From Thauera phenolivorans (GTDB lineage: Bacteria > Pseudomonadota > Gammaproteobacteria > Burkholderiales > Rhodocyclaceae): DNA of 57,543 bases. The stretch covers positions 533,809 through 591,351 of the forward strand of contig NZ_MBFM01000001.1 of the NCBI RefSeq assembly GCF_001696715.1, given 5' to 3'. Under the pieces are notes generated by a model. It made no database searches. It saw only the letters and a list, made by a program, of their open reading frames with translations, and was not told the DNA's origin. This document shows, piece after piece, positions 27,849-37,073 of this stretch (position 1 is its first letter; the number at the start of each line of letters is the position of its first letter). A program made the position numbers and the translations under genes.

Positions 27849-28655
27849 TCAAGCGAAGATGCTGTGCAACATCTTCGCGCACAGCAGCATCAGCACGCCT
27901 GCGAAGACCTTCTTCAGGGTCGCCACCGGAAGCCGATGCGCGAGCCGTGCGCCGTACGGTGCCGTCGCCATGCTGACGAGCGACACGAACACCAGCGCCG
28001 GAAGGTAGACGTAGCCGAGCGTCAGCGGCGGCGTGCCCGCCGCATTCCAGCCATTGACCAGATAACCGACCGTACCCGCGAGCGCGATCGGCAGACCGAT
28101 CGCCGCCGAGGTGCCGATCGCGTTCTGCACCTTGACGTTGCACCAGGTCATGAAGGGCACCGACAGCGAGCCGCCGCCGATCGCGACCAGTGCCGACACG
28201 CCGCCGATGAGCAGGCCGGCCGCGCTCATCCCGGCCGTGCCGGGCAGTTCACGCGTGGGCTTGGGCTTGATGTTGAGCAGCATCTGGATCGACACGTAGC
28301 CCATGAACACCACGAAGAACACCGCCAGGCCGGCGGTATCCACGCGGGAGGCGATGAAGGTGCCGCCGAAGGTGCCGAGCAGGATGCCCGGCGTGATCCG
28401 GCGCACCACGTCCCAGCGCACGGCGCCATGGCGATGGTGCGCCCGCAGGCTGGAGACGGAGGTCATCACGATCGCCGCCATCGAGGTCCCGAGCGCCATG
28501 TGCACCACCTGCGCGAGAGGGAAGCCCTGGGCCAGAAAGAGCGTTGTGAGCATCGGCACCATGATGCCGCCGCCGCCCACACCAAGCAGGCCGGCAAAGA
28601 AACCCACCACGGCCCCAAGGACCGGATAGGCGAGCCACCAGATATCGAATGTCAT
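27849..28655 (-). CDS. TauE/SafE-family membrane transporter
   Basis: A 268-residue inner-membrane protein with about eight helices and the duplicated glycine-rich motif: GFFAGLLGVGGGGIMVPML at the N-terminus and GLLIGGVSALVAIGGGSLSVPFM in the middle. Members export or import sulfoacetate, sulfite, taurine-derived anions or other organic anions. Nothing nearby shows which substrate is used. The ATG at 28655 is clear, and the RhtB-like gene follows immediately. Confidence 0.88.
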   Translation of the reverse strand: MTFDIWWLAYPVLGAVVGFFAGLLGVGGGGIMVPMLTTLFLAQGFPLAQVVHMALGTSMAAIVMTSVSSLRAHHRHGAVRWDVVRRITPGILLGTFGGTFIASRVDTAGLAVFFVVFMGYVSIQMLLNIKPKPTRELPGTAGMSAAGLLIGGVSALVAIGGGSLSVPFMTWCNVKVQNAIGTSAAIGLPIALAGTVGYLVNGWNAAGTPPLTLGYVYLPALVFVSLVSMATAPYGARLAHRLPVATLKKVFAGVLMLLCAKMLHSIFA

Positions 28656-28724
28656 CTTCGTTGCGCTTGTCGTCCTTCCTGCCTGGCGCCGCCGGCTCGC
28701 GTGTCGCGACAGGCGCACAAGCGC

Positions 28725-28754
28725 GGAAGGGCGCGGCTTGCACCGCGCCCTTCC
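28725..28754. terminator. Strong hairpin downstream of 6S RNA
   Basis: A perfect 12-bp stem, GGAAGGGCGCGG (28725-28736) with CCGCGCCCTTCC (28743-28754), around a six-base loop. It lies just beyond the 3' end of ssrS and before the TauE gene. There is no T run, so it may be a processing or pausing structure rather than a simple intrinsic terminator. Confidence 0.55.
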
Positions 28755-28762
28755 GCAATTGG

Positions 28763-28945
28763 CCCCCCGCCTGTGCCGTCTCCGCCGATCATCCTGAACC
28801 TAGGGTTCAGGGGGGTCGCATTCCGTCCGCTTTCAGGCTCGCTCGCGAGGAGCATGCACACCAGCGGGTTCAAAGGGCCGCGACCGAGTCTCTCGACTAT
28901 TGGTTCAAGGAATCTACGACTTCGTCGAACACTGCAGGGGATTGA
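28763..28945 (-). ncRNA. ssrS: 6S RNA
   Basis: RNA that sequesters sigma70 RNA polymerase by mimicking an open promoter. The call rests on position (immediately after zapA, as in E. coli zapA-ssrS) and on hallmark sequences on the minus strand: CTGCAGTGTTCG near the 5' end, GTGCATGCTC in the middle, and the 3' hairpin CCTGAACC-CTA-GGTTCAGG, which resembles the E. coli pair around CCUUGAACCAAGGGUUCAAGG. Ends are estimated to a few bases from the closing stem and give about 183 nt. Confidence 0.8.
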
Positions 28946-28966
28946 TCTGGCGGGAAAAACCCGCTT

Positions 28967-29269
28967 CTAGAACCGCTTTTCCTGCTGCGCCAGAACACCG
29001 TCCAGGCGCGCTTTCATGAGTCCGATTCTACGCCTCGCGCCCGGCATGTCAAACCCGCCGCCGCGCTGCACCTGGAGCGATTCGTGCGCGATGTTGAGCG
29101 CGGTCATCACCGCCAGGCGCTCGCCCGACGCCTGAGTCTTGGCGCCGAGCTCGGCGAACTTCTCGTCGAGGAGCGTGACCGCCTCGAGCAGCGCCGCCCG
29201 GTTCTCCGGGGTGCAGCCGACGCGGTATTCCCTGCCGAGCAGGACGATGTCGAGAAAGTCTCCAGCCAT
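28967..29269 (-). CDS. zapA: Cell-division protein ZapA
   Basis: Cytoplasmic FtsZ-bundling protein. It has 100 residues: an N-terminal domain FLDIVLLGREYRVGCTPENRAALLEAVTLLDEKFAELG, followed by a helix (SGERLAVMTALNIAHESLQVQ) and a C-terminal helical tail. The ATG at 29269 was chosen because the family start is about nine residues before LLGREYRV. It begins four bases after the ZapB-like gene stop and is followed by 6S RNA. Confidence 0.93.
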   Translation of the reverse strand: MAGDFLDIVLLGREYRVGCTPENRAALLEAVTLLDEKFAELGAKTQASGERLAVMTALNIAHESLQVQRGGGFDMPGARRRIGLMKARLDGVLAQQEKRF

Positions 29270-29273
29270 GTCT

Positions 29274-29468
29274 TCAGGCCTCCGGCAGTTTGTCGAGGAC
29301 CGCCTCGAAGCGGTCGGCGGCGCGCTTGAGCTTGTCCGCCAGTGCGCGGTTTTCCGCCTCCACGCGCACCACGCGTGCATGCAGCTCGACGTTTTCCGAT
29401 TTGAGCTTGCCGTAAAGGGCGATCAGTTGCTCGATGCGTGTCTCGAGCTGGGTCAGTTCGTTTTCCAT
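29274..29468 (-). CDS. Small coiled-coil protein upstream of zapA (ZapB-like)
   Basis: A 64-residue, almost fully helical protein with heptad repeats (LTQLETRIEQLIALYGKLKSENVELHARVVRVEAENRALADKLKRAADRFEAVL). Small coiled-coil proteins in this position match the family often annotated as ZapB-like or TIGR02449. The ATG at 29468 starts right at the coiled coil; an upstream extension would be rich in unrelated residues. Partnership with ZapA is inferred from the tight operon only. Confidence 0.8.
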   Translation of the reverse strand: MENELTQLETRIEQLIALYGKLKSENVELHARVVRVEAENRALADKLKRAADRFEAVLDKLPEA

Positions 29469-29514
29469 GGCGCGATCGTAGTGAGGGCTGCAGTCGGGGT
29501 CAATCGGGCCGCGC

Positions 29515-31365
29515 TCAGCGTTGCACCTGGCTGACGTCGCGCACCGCACCGGTATCGGCCGAGGTGGTGAGCGCCGCGTAGGCCTGGAGCGCCGCCGACA
29601 CCACGCGCTCGCGCTTGACCGGCTTCCACGCCGCGCCGCCCTTCGCCTCCATCGCCGCGCGCCGGCGGGTCAGTTCCTCTTCGGAGATCGCGAGGTGGAT
29701 GCGGCGGTTCGGAATGTCGATCTCGATCGTGTCGCCGTCCTCGACCAGCGCGATCGCGCCGCCCATCGCCGCCTCGGGCGAGGCGTGGCCGATCGACAGG
29801 CCGGAGGTGCCACCGGAGAAGCGGCCGTCGGTGAGCAGCGCGCACTCCGCGCCGAGGCCGCGGCTCTTCAGGTAGGAGGTCGGGTACAGCATCTCCTGCA
29901 TGCCGGGACCGCCCTTGGGGCCTTCGTAGCGGATCACCACCACGTCGCCGGCCTGCACCTGCTCGCCGAGGATGCCCTCGACCGCGTATTCCTGACTCTC
30001 GTACACGCGGGCCTTGCCGGTGAACGTCCAGATCGATTCGTCCACGCCCGCCGTCTTCACGATGCAGCCCTTCTCGGCGATGTTGCCGTAGAGCACCGCG
30101 AGGCCGCCGTCGGCGGTGAAGGCGTGCGCCTTGTCGCGGATGATGCCGTGCTGGCGGTCGCTGTCGAGCGCCTTCCAGCGCCGGTCCTGGCTGAAGGCGA
30201 CCTGGGTCGGCACCCCGCCGGGCGCCGCGCGATAGAAGGTGTGCACCGACTCGTCGCTCGTGCGCTTGATGTCCCACTTGTCCAGCGCCTCGGCCATCGA
30301 GGCGCTGTGAACGGTGGGCACTGCGGTGTGCAGCAGCCCGGCGCGGTCGAGCTCCCCAAGGATGCTCATGATGCCGCCGGCACGATGCACGTCCTCGACG
30401 TGAACGTCGGCGATCGCAGGCGCGACCTTGCACAGGCAGGGCACGCGACGGCTGATGCGGTCGATGTCCTTCATGGTGAAATCCACCCCCGCCTCCTTCG
30501 CCGCCGCGAGCAGGTGCAGCACGGTGTTGGTCGAGCCGCCCATCGCCACGTCCAGGCTCATCGCGTTCTCGAAAGCCTCGAAGCTGGCGATCGAGCGCGG
30601 CAGCGCCGAGGCGTCGTCCTGTTCGTAATAGCGGCGGGCGAGTTCGACGATGCGACGGCCCGCCTCCTTGAACAGGCGCTCGCGGTCGGCGTGGGTGGCG
30701 AGCGTGGTGCCGTTGCCCGGCAGCGAGAGGCCGAGCGCCTCGGTGAGGCAGTTCATCGAGTTGGCGGTGAACATGCCCGAGCAGGAGCCACAGGTCGGGC
30801 AGGCGGAGCGCTCGATGGCGTCGACCTCCTCGTCCGAGCAGCTCTTGTCGGCGGCCTTGACCATGGCATCGACGAGGTCGAGCGAGATGACCTTGGCCTC
30901 CCACTTCACCTTGCCCGCCTCCATCGGCCCGCCCGAGACGAAGATCGCCGGGATGTTCAGGCGCAACGCGGCCATCAGCATGCCCGGGGTGATCTTGTCG
31001 CAGTTCGAGATGCACACCAGGGCGTCGGCGGTGTGGGCGTTGCACATGTACTCGACGCTGTCGGCGATGAGGTCGCGCGAGGGCAGCGAGTACAGCATGC
31101 CGCCATGGCCCATGGCGATGCCGTCGTCCACCGCGATGGTGTTGAACTCCTTGGCGACGCCGCCGGCGGCCTCGATCTCGCGCGCGACCAGCTGGCCGAG
31201 GTCCTTGAGGTGCACATGGCCGGGCACGAACTGGGTGAAGCTGTTGGCGATCGCGATGATCGGCTTCTCGAAGTCGCCGTCCTTCATGCCGGTGGCGCGC
31301 CATAGCGCGCGGGCGCCCGCCATGTTGCGGCCGGCGGTGGAGGTGCGGGAACGATACTGAGGCAT
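29515..31365 (-). CDS. ilvD: Dihydroxy-acid dehydratase IlvD
   Basis: Iron-sulfur dehydratase of valine, leucine and isoleucine synthesis. The 616-residue protein starts [27 protein letters not shown]. It contains the cluster cysteine in [11 protein letters not shown], the second in [19 protein letters not shown], and [23 protein letters not shown] near the C-terminus, the standard [4Fe-4S] E. coli-type arrangement. GGAG sits seven bases before the ATG. Divergent from yceH. Confidence 0.97.
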   Translation of the reverse strand: MPQYRSRTSTAGRNMAGARALWRATGMKDGDFEKPIIAIANSFTQFVPGHVHLKDLGQLVAREIEAAGGVAKEFNTIAVDDGIAMGHGGMLYSLPSRDLIADSVEYMCNAHTADALVCISNCDKITPGMLMAALRLNIPAIFVSGGPMEAGKVKWEAKVISLDLVDAMVKAADKSCSDEEVDAIERSACPTCGSCSGMFTANSMNCLTEALGLSLPGNGTTLATHADRERLFKEAGRRIVELARRYYEQDDASALPRSIASFEAFENAMSLDVAMGGSTNTVLHLLAAAKEAGVDFTMKDIDRISRRVPCLCKVAPAIADVHVEDVHRAGGIMSILGELDRAGLLHTAVPTVHSASMAEALDKWDIKRTSDESVHTFYRAAPGGVPTQVAFSQDRRWKALDSDRQHGIIRDKAHAFTADGGLAVLYGNIAEKGCIVKTAGVDESIWTFTGKARVYESQEYAVEGILGEQVQAGDVVVIRYEGPKGGPGMQEMLYPTSYLKSRGLGAECALLTDGRFSGGTSGLSIGHASPEAAMGGAIALVEDGDTIEIDIPNRRIHLAISEEELTRRRAAMEAKGGAAWKPVKRERVVSAALQAYAALTTSADTGAVRDVSQVQR

Positions 31366-31521
31366 GGGGGCGCTCCGGAAGACTGTGCGGGAAAGTCCTC
31401 GAGTTTAACGCCGCGCCTTCTCCCGGTCACCCGTTCCGCGGCGACAGAGACCCGTGCGCGGTGGCCGCGGGCCTGCAAGCATGCGTATCATCGTGCAACG
31501 CCACCGCCCGCCGGAGTCCGC

Positions 31522-32226
31522 ATGTCCGCCCAGCCCACCTCCTCCGCCCCCGCCACCGACGGCATCACCGAGGGCTTCGACCTCGACCCGGTCGAGATCC
31601 GCGTGCTCGGCGTCCTCATCGAGAAGGCCTTCGTCACGCCGGACGCCTACCCCCTGTCGCTGAACGCGATCCTCACCGGCTGCAACCAGCTCACCGCACG
31701 CGAGCCGGTGATGAGCGTGTCCGAAGCCCAGGCGCAGGCGGCGATCGATAGCCTGATCGCGCGCCGCCTGGTGTCGCGGCGCGACCAGGCGAGCTCGCGC
31801 GTGGCGAAGTACGAGCACCAGGTGCGCCTGCGCCACTCGCTGCCGCCGCCGGAACAGGCGGTGCTGGCGGTGCTGCTGCTGCGCGGCGCGCAGACCGCGG
31901 GCGAGTTGCGGCAACGCTGCGAGCGCCTGCACCGCTTCGACGAGATCTCCGCGGTGGAAGCCGTACTCGAACATCTCGCCGACAAGTTCCCGCCGATGGC
32001 CACCACCCTGCCGCGTGCGCCGGGCACCAAGGAAACGCGCTACGCCCACCTGCTCGGGGGCGAGGCGGCGGTGCAGGAAATGGCCGAAGCCCAGGCCGCG
32101 GGCCCGGGCGCGCCGGGCGCCGGACGCGGCCGGATCGCCGAACTCGAGCTCGAGGTCGCGCGCCTCGCTGCGGCGCTCGAAACCCTGCGTCGCGAGTTCG
32201 ACGCCTTCCGCCAGCAATTCGACTGA
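31522..32226 (+). CDS. yceH: DUF480 family protein YceH
   Basis: A 234-residue protein of unknown function with two winged-helix domains. The family pattern [44 protein letters not shown] opens the protein, and ARVAKYEHQ-like plus [12 protein letters not shown] segments follow. A C-terminal helix contains Glu/Leu heptads ([22 protein letters not shown]). CGGAG lies upstream of the ATG. lgt begins 25 bases after the stop. Confidence 0.9.
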   Translation: MSAQPTSSAPATDGITEGFDLDPVEIRVLGVLIEKAFVTPDAYPLSLNAILTGCNQLTAREPVMSVSEAQAQAAIDSLIARRLVSRRDQASSRVAKYEHQVRLRHSLPPPEQAVLAVLLLRGAQTAGELRQRCERLHRFDEISAVEAVLEHLADKFPPMATTLPRAPGTKETRYAHLLGGEAAVQEMAEAQAAGPGAPGAGRGRIAELELEVARLAAALETLRREFDAFRQQFD

Positions 32227-32251
32227 CCCCCCGACCACCTGCCTGCGGCCC

Positions 32252-33037
32252 ATGCTGACTCATCCCCAGTTCGACCCCATCGCCTTCTCGCTCGGCCCCC
32301 TTTCGGTGCGCTGGTACGGCCTGATGTACCTGATCGCCTTTCTCCTCTTCATCGTGCTCGGCCGCATCCACGCCCGCCGGCGCCCGGAGCTCGGCTGGGA
32401 TGCGCAGGCGATCGACGATCTGCTGATGTACGGCGTGCTCGGCGTGATCATCGGCGGCAGGCTGGGCGAGGTGCTGTTCTTCCAGCCCGGCTACTACCTG
32501 AGCCACCCGCTCGAGATCTTCGCCGTGTGGAAGGGTGGCATGAGCTTTCACGGCGGCTTCCTCGGCGTGCTCGCGGCGATGTGGCTTTACGGACGCCGGC
32601 ACGGCAAGGGCTTCTGGCAGGTCACCGATTTCATCGCTCCGCTGGTGCCCACCGGGCTCGCCGCCGGGCGTATCGGCAACTTCATCAATGGCGAACTGTG
32701 GGGCCGGCCGGTGGAGACGGAGCTGCCCTGGGCGATGGTCTTCCCGTGGGTGGACGCGCTGCCGCGCCACCCCTCCCAGCTCTACCAGGCCGCCGGCGAG
32801 GGCCTGCTCCTGTTCGCGATCCTGTGGCTCTACTCGGCCAACCCCCGCCCGCTGCGTGCGGTGTCGGCAATGTTCCTGATCGGCTACGGCCTGCTGCGCT
32901 TCGCCGCCGAGTTCTTCCGCACGCCGGATCCCGGGATCTTCGGCACGCTCGCGCTGGGGCTGTCGACCGCGCAATGGCTGTGCGTGCCGATGGTGGCGGC
33001 GGGCGCCCTGCTCCTGCTGCGGACCCGCGCCCGCTGA
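32252..33037 (+). CDS. lgt: Prolipoprotein diacylglyceryl transferase Lgt
   Basis: Inner-membrane enzyme adding diacylglyceryl to the lipobox cysteine of prelipoproteins. The 261 residues form seven helices. Diagnostic motifs are [12 protein letters not shown], the HGGFLG segment with the essential His (SFHGGFLGV), the Lgt signature [15 protein letters not shown], and the C-terminal [13 protein letters not shown]. The ATG at 32252 gives the normal N-terminal helix. It would process the several lipoproteins encoded in this window. Confidence 0.96.
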   Translation: MLTHPQFDPIAFSLGPLSVRWYGLMYLIAFLLFIVLGRIHARRRPELGWDAQAIDDLLMYGVLGVIIGGRLGEVLFFQPGYYLSHPLEIFAVWKGGMSFHGGFLGVLAAMWLYGRRHGKGFWQVTDFIAPLVPTGLAAGRIGNFINGELWGRPVETELPWAMVFPWVDALPRHPSQLYQAAGEGLLLFAILWLYSANPRPLRAVSAMFLIGYGLLRFAAEFFRTPDPGIFGTLALGLSTAQWLCVPMVAAGALLLLRTRAR

Positions 33038-33038
33038 G

Positions 33039-33067
33039 CGTCGCCGGCCGACGTCATGCCGGCGACG
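33039..33067 (+). terminator. Hairpin after lgt
   Basis: CGTCGCCGGC (33039-33048) pairs with GCCGGCGACG (33058-33067) around a nine-base loop, directly after the lgt stop. Only two T follow, so termination may be weak. TATGAT at 33079-33084 could be a -10 for the next gene. Confidence 0.5.
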
Positions 33068-33115
33068 TTGGTGCGCGCTATGATCGCAGGCGACGACGAT
33101 CGGGAGTGAGATGCC

Positions 33116-34498
33116 ATGTCCGCCAGCGACCTTGTTTCACGGAGCCTTTCGAAGATGCGCGAGATGGTCGCGAACGCGACCACGCGCAAGCGCGAGCCCA
33201 CCGAGCGCGAGATCGAGCGCGTGCGCGGCCAGCTGCAGGAATGCGCGGAAGGCCGCGGCGGCGAGGTATCGACCCGGCAACGCGCCGCCCGCCTCGCGGA
33301 AACCTATCTGCGCCTGGACGATGCCGGCCGGCACGCCTTCCTGCGCATGATCGCCCTCGAGTTCGGACCCGATCCGGCAGCGGTCGCCGCAGCGCACGAG
33401 GACTATCAGGCGGCGATCGGCACCGACACCCAGTGGGATGCGGAAGCCCGCCTGCGGGCGGCGATGCGCTCGCGCCGGCTGCGCATCCTGACCCAGTTCA
33501 ACGCGATCCCGCAGGGCGTGAAGTTCCTCGTCGACCTGCGCGCCGACCTGCTGCGCTTCGTCGCCGAGGATCCGTTGCTGAAGCCGCTCGACCGCGAGCT
33601 CGAGGCCAGGCTCAGCGCCTGGTTCGACGTCGGCTTCCTCGAGTTGCAGCGCATCACGTGGAATTCGCCTGCCGCCCTCCTCGAGCGGCTGGTGGAATAC
33701 GAGGCGGTGCACGAGATCCGGTCCTGGGCCGACCTCAAGAACCGGCTCGACTCCGACCGTCGCTGCTACGCGTTCTTCCACCCGCGGATGCCGCTCGAGC
33801 CGCTGATCTTCGTGCAGGTCGCGCTCGTCGAGGAGCTTGCCGACGACGTCCAGCGGCTACTCGACATCGATGCCCCGCTGGCGAACGCGGCCAAGTCCAC
33901 GACGGCCATCTTCTACTCGATCAGCGCGACGCAGAAGGGTCTGCGCGGGGTGTCCTTCGGCAACTTCCTGCTCAAGCGCGTGATCGACGACCTCAAGCGC
34001 GACTTTCCCAAGCTCAGGACCTTCGCCACGCTGTCGCCGATTCCGGGCCTGGTGCGCTGGGCCGCGCAGAACCCGGAGGCCCTCACCGCCGCGATCACCG
34101 ACGCCGACTGGAAGCACCTCGCGGCCGCCGGAGCCGACGCCCCCGAGTCCCCGCTGCTGCGCGGCCTGCTCGAGGGCAGCAGCGACTGGATGGAGGACGA
34201 GGCGCTCGCCACCGCGCTCCGCGCCCCGCTCCTGCGCGTGGCCGCCTACTACCTGACCCAGGCGAGCCGCAACGACCGGCCGGTGGATTCGGTTGCCCGC
34301 TTCCACCTCGGCAACGGCGCCCGCGTCGAACGCCTGAACTGGCTAGCGGACACCTCCGCGCGCGGCCTGTCGCAGTCCTGGGGCATCATGGTCAACTACC
34401 TCTACGATCCCGACCGCATCGAGCAGAACCTCGAGGCCTACGAGGACGAAGGCAGGGTCGACGCCTCGCCCGCGGTGCGCCGCATGGCGCGCCAATGA
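33116..34498 (+). CDS. Malonyl-CoA decarboxylase
   Basis: Converts malonyl-CoA to acetyl-CoA. The 460-residue protein has an N-terminal helical domain and a C-terminal GNAT-like catalytic domain containing FHPRMPLEPLIFVQVALVEELADDVQRLLD, IFYSISATQKGLRGVSFGNFLLKRVI, and the catalytic-site block VARFHLGNGARVERLNWLAD. In rhizobia (matA) it sits with malonate transport and malonyl-CoA synthetase genes; those are absent here, so a role in balancing malonyl-CoA seems more likely than malonate growth. GGGAGTGAG precedes the ATG. Confidence 0.92.
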   Translation: MSASDLVSRSLSKMREMVANATTRKREPTEREIERVRGQLQECAEGRGGEVSTRQRAARLAETYLRLDDAGRHAFLRMIALEFGPDPAAVAAAHEDYQAAIGTDTQWDAEARLRAAMRSRRLRILTQFNAIPQGVKFLVDLRADLLRFVAEDPLLKPLDRELEARLSAWFDVGFLELQRITWNSPAALLERLVEYEAVHEIRSWADLKNRLDSDRRCYAFFHPRMPLEPLIFVQVALVEELADDVQRLLDIDAPLANAAKSTTAIFYSISATQKGLRGVSFGNFLLKRVIDDLKRDFPKLRTFATLSPIPGLVRWAAQNPEALTAAITDADWKHLAAAGADAPESPLLRGLLEGSSDWMEDEALATALRAPLLRVAAYYLTQASRNDRPVDSVARFHLGNGARVERLNWLADTSARGLSQSWGIMVNYLYDPDRIEQNLEAYEDEGRVDASPAVRRMARQ

Positions 34499-34625
34499 CC
34501 GGCCGGTGAGCGGGAGGCGCCCCTCGCCGGCGCACGGACATATTGCACAGCACACGGATGGCCGATCGTCTAACCTTGCCCATGTCGGGCATCGCCCGAT
34601 TCGGAAATCTCCCAGGGAGAGACGT

Positions 34626-37073
34626 GTGCGCCTACCTTTTAGGCATTCTTCGATCCGCGTCCGCCTGCTGCTGGCAAGCACGGTCGTCCAGGTGGTGTTG
34701 CTGACCCTGCTGCTCGCCAACAGCGTGCGGCTGATGAACAATGCCGCCTCGGCCAGCTTCGACACCCTCGTCGTGCAGAACGCCAGCATGCTGCACGCGA
34801 TGGCGGTCGCCTATGGCGACCAGCAGCGCTATGGCGAGCTTCAGGACGTCCTCGGCGAACTGCTGGCGGACTCGGGCGAGGGGCTGATCTATGTGCGCGT
34901 GGTGAGCCCGGACGATCGCCTGCTGGTCAGCGCCGGCCTGCCCGAAATGCGCCAGCTGCCGCCGCCCACCGGCGAACTGACCGACTCGCTCGACGGCGTG
35001 CTGGGCAAGCCGCTGATCCATGTGCGCAAACCGCTGCTGCTGCCGCGCAACGAAGTCGGCTTCCTCCAGTTCGGGGTCGCGGTCTCGGTGCTCGCCGCCG
35101 CCCGCCAGGCGATCGTCGAGCAGGGCACGATCATCGCGCTCTCCGAGATCGCGCTCACCGCGCTGCTGCTGTCGGTGATCGGCTACCTGCTCACCCACAA
35201 CCTCGGCCGTCTGCTCGCCGGCAGCAAGGCGATCGCCGAGGGCCACCTCGATCACCGCCTGCCGGCCGAGGGCGAGGACGAGCTCGCGGTGCTCGCCCGC
35301 CACTTCAACATCATGGCCTCCAACCTGCAGCAGCGCATCACCGAACTGCAGCACACGGCCTCCAGGCTGAGCGCGAGCGAGGAGCGCTATGCGCTCGCGA
35401 TCGGCGGCGCCAACGACGGCCTGTGGGACTGGGACATCGAGGGCGGCAGCGCCTACTATTCGGATCGCTATTGCGAAATCCTCGGGCTCGCGCCCGGCAG
35501 CCTGCCGTCGCGTCCGGACGTGATCTTCGCCTACATGCACCCGGACGACATCGAGAACTACCGCGATCGCATGATCGCCCACCTCAAGGGCGAGAGTGCG
35601 CAGTTCATGGTCGAGCACCGCGTGCGCCTGCCCGACCACCGCTATCGCTGGGTGCTGACGCGCGGCGTCGCTCGCCGCAACGAGCGATCGCGCGCAGTGC
35701 GGATGGCGGGTTCGATCGGCGATGTGGACCTGCGCAAGCGGGCCGAGCAACAGCTGCTGCACGACGCCCTGCACGACAGCCTCACCGGCCTGCCCAACCG
35801 CGCGATGTTCCTCGAACACGCGCTGCGCGCGATCGGGCAGCAGCGCCGCGACCGCAGGTATCGCTTCGCCGTGCTGGCGATCAACATCGAACGCTTCAGC
35901 CTGGTCAACGACAGCTACGGCCACGCGGTGGGCGACGAACTGCTGCGCCGGGTGGCCCGCCACATCAGCAACTCGATGCGCGAGGGCGACGTCGCCGCAC
36001 GCGTCGGCGGCGACCAGTTCGCCCTGCTGCTGAACGGCATCGGCGATTCGACCGACGCGCTGCGCATCGCCGAGTCCCTCGTCGAGCTGCCGGGGATCGA
36101 CATCGCCGGCGCCGGCTGCAGCTTCGACCTCCACTGCCGCATCGGCGTCGTCGTCAGCGACCCGCAGCGCGAGGATCCGGAATCGCTGCTGCGCGATGCG
36201 GACAACGCCCTGCACCGCGCGCGTCGAAGCTCGACCAGCGCGATCGAGTTCTTCCACGATTCGATGCACACCCAGGCGGTGCGTACGCTGCAGCTCGAGG
36301 CCGACCTGCGCGAGGCGCTCCGTACCCGCAGCCTGACCGTCCACTACCAGGCGATCGTCGCCCTCGCCGATGGCCAGCCGACCAGTTTCGAGGCCCTGGT
36401 CCGCTGGCCGCACCCGGTGCACGGCATGATGCCGCCGAGCGAGTTCGTCCCGCTGGCCGAGACCCTCGACCTGATCCACGAGCTCGGCATGCAGGTGCTG
36501 GAGACCGCCTGCACCGACATCCGCGAACACCTCAGCCTTCATCCCGCAGCGCCGGCGCTGCGGGTCGGCGTCAATCTGTCCGCCCGCCAGCTCGCCCGGC
36601 CGCGCCTCGCCGAGGAGCTGCTGGAGGTGATCGACCGCAACAAGGTCTCGCGCAAGTGCCTGCGCTTCGAGGTGACCGAAAGCCTGCTCACGCAGCCCGA
36701 CGGCCCCGCCTCGCGTACGCTGCAGGCGCTGCGCAGCGCCGGCTGCAGCGTACTGATCGACGACTTCGGCACCGGCTACTCGACCCTGAGCTATCTCCAC
36801 ACCATCCCCTGCGACGTGGTCAAGCTCGACGGCTCCTTCGTCCATTCCATCACCGAGGATCCGCGCCTGCGCGCCATCGTCCGCCGCAGCATCCAGCTCG
36901 CCCACGATCTGGGGATGACGGTGGTGGCGGAGTGCATCGAGACCGAAGCGCAACACCGGATCCTTCGCGAGGTCGGCTGCGACTACGGCCAGGGATACCT
37001 GTTCGCCCGCCCCATGCCGCGCGAGAGAGCGTGGAGTCGGCTCCAAACCAAGGTCACGGAAGTCCATTCATGA
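34626..37073 (+). CDS. Membrane HAMP-PAS-GGDEF-EAL cyclic-di-GMP protein
   Basis: An 815-residue inner-membrane protein. Order: helix 1 (about 13-34), periplasmic sensor (35-165), helix 2 (168-190), HAMP (191-243), PAS (255-370), GGDEF (375-540), EAL (555-805). The GGDEF site reads GGDQF (461-465), and the metal residues of the usual D-x-D-R-F are N420 and E422, so cyclase activity is unlikely. The EAL half keeps E589-A-L, VNLSARQL, FEVTES, IDDFGTGYS, VKLDGSF, AECIETE and YGQGYLF, all needed for phosphodiesterase activity. GTG at 34626 has an AGGGAGA upstream. Its stop overlaps the porin ATG. Confidence 0.92.
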   Translation: MRLPFRHSSIRVRLLLASTVVQVVLLTLLLANSVRLMNNAASASFDTLVVQNASMLHAMAVAYGDQQRYGELQDVLGELLADSGEGLIYVRVVSPDDRLLVSAGLPEMRQLPPPTGELTDSLDGVLGKPLIHVRKPLLLPRNEVGFLQFGVAVSVLAAARQAIVEQGTIIALSEIALTALLLSVIGYLLTHNLGRLLAGSKAIAEGHLDHRLPAEGEDELAVLARHFNIMASNLQQRITELQHTASRLSASEERYALAIGGANDGLWDWDIEGGSAYYSDRYCEILGLAPGSLPSRPDVIFAYMHPDDIENYRDRMIAHLKGESAQFMVEHRVRLPDHRYRWVLTRGVARRNERSRAVRMAGSIGDVDLRKRAEQQLLHDALHDSLTGLPNRAMFLEHALRAIGQQRRDRRYRFAVLAINIERFSLVNDSYGHAVGDELLRRVARHISNSMREGDVAARVGGDQFALLLNGIGDSTDALRIAESLVELPGIDIAGAGCSFDLHCRIGVVVSDPQREDPESLLRDADNALHRARRSSTSAIEFFHDSMHTQAVRTLQLEADLREALRTRSLTVHYQAIVALADGQPTSFEALVRWPHPVHGMMPPSEFVPLAETLDLIHELGMQVLETACTDIREHLSLHPAAPALRVGVNLSARQLARPRLAEELLEVIDRNKVSRKCLRFEVTESLLTQPDGPASRTLQALRSAGCSVLIDDFGTGYSTLSYLHTIPCDVVKLDGSFVHSITEDPRLRAIVRRSIQLAHDLGMTVVAECIETEAQHRILREVGCDYGQGYLFARPMPRERAWSRLQTKVTEVHS

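Noticed and set aside
29521-31305. 594-codon open frame antisense to ilvD
   Set aside because: Same GC-driven shadow effect; the sense strand encodes a complete IlvD with its iron-sulfur motifs.
34632-37067. 811-codon open frame antisense to the GGDEF-EAL gene
   Set aside because: It is a high-GC shadow: rich in Ala, Arg, His and Gln with no recognisable domain, and covers exactly the well-supported sense gene.
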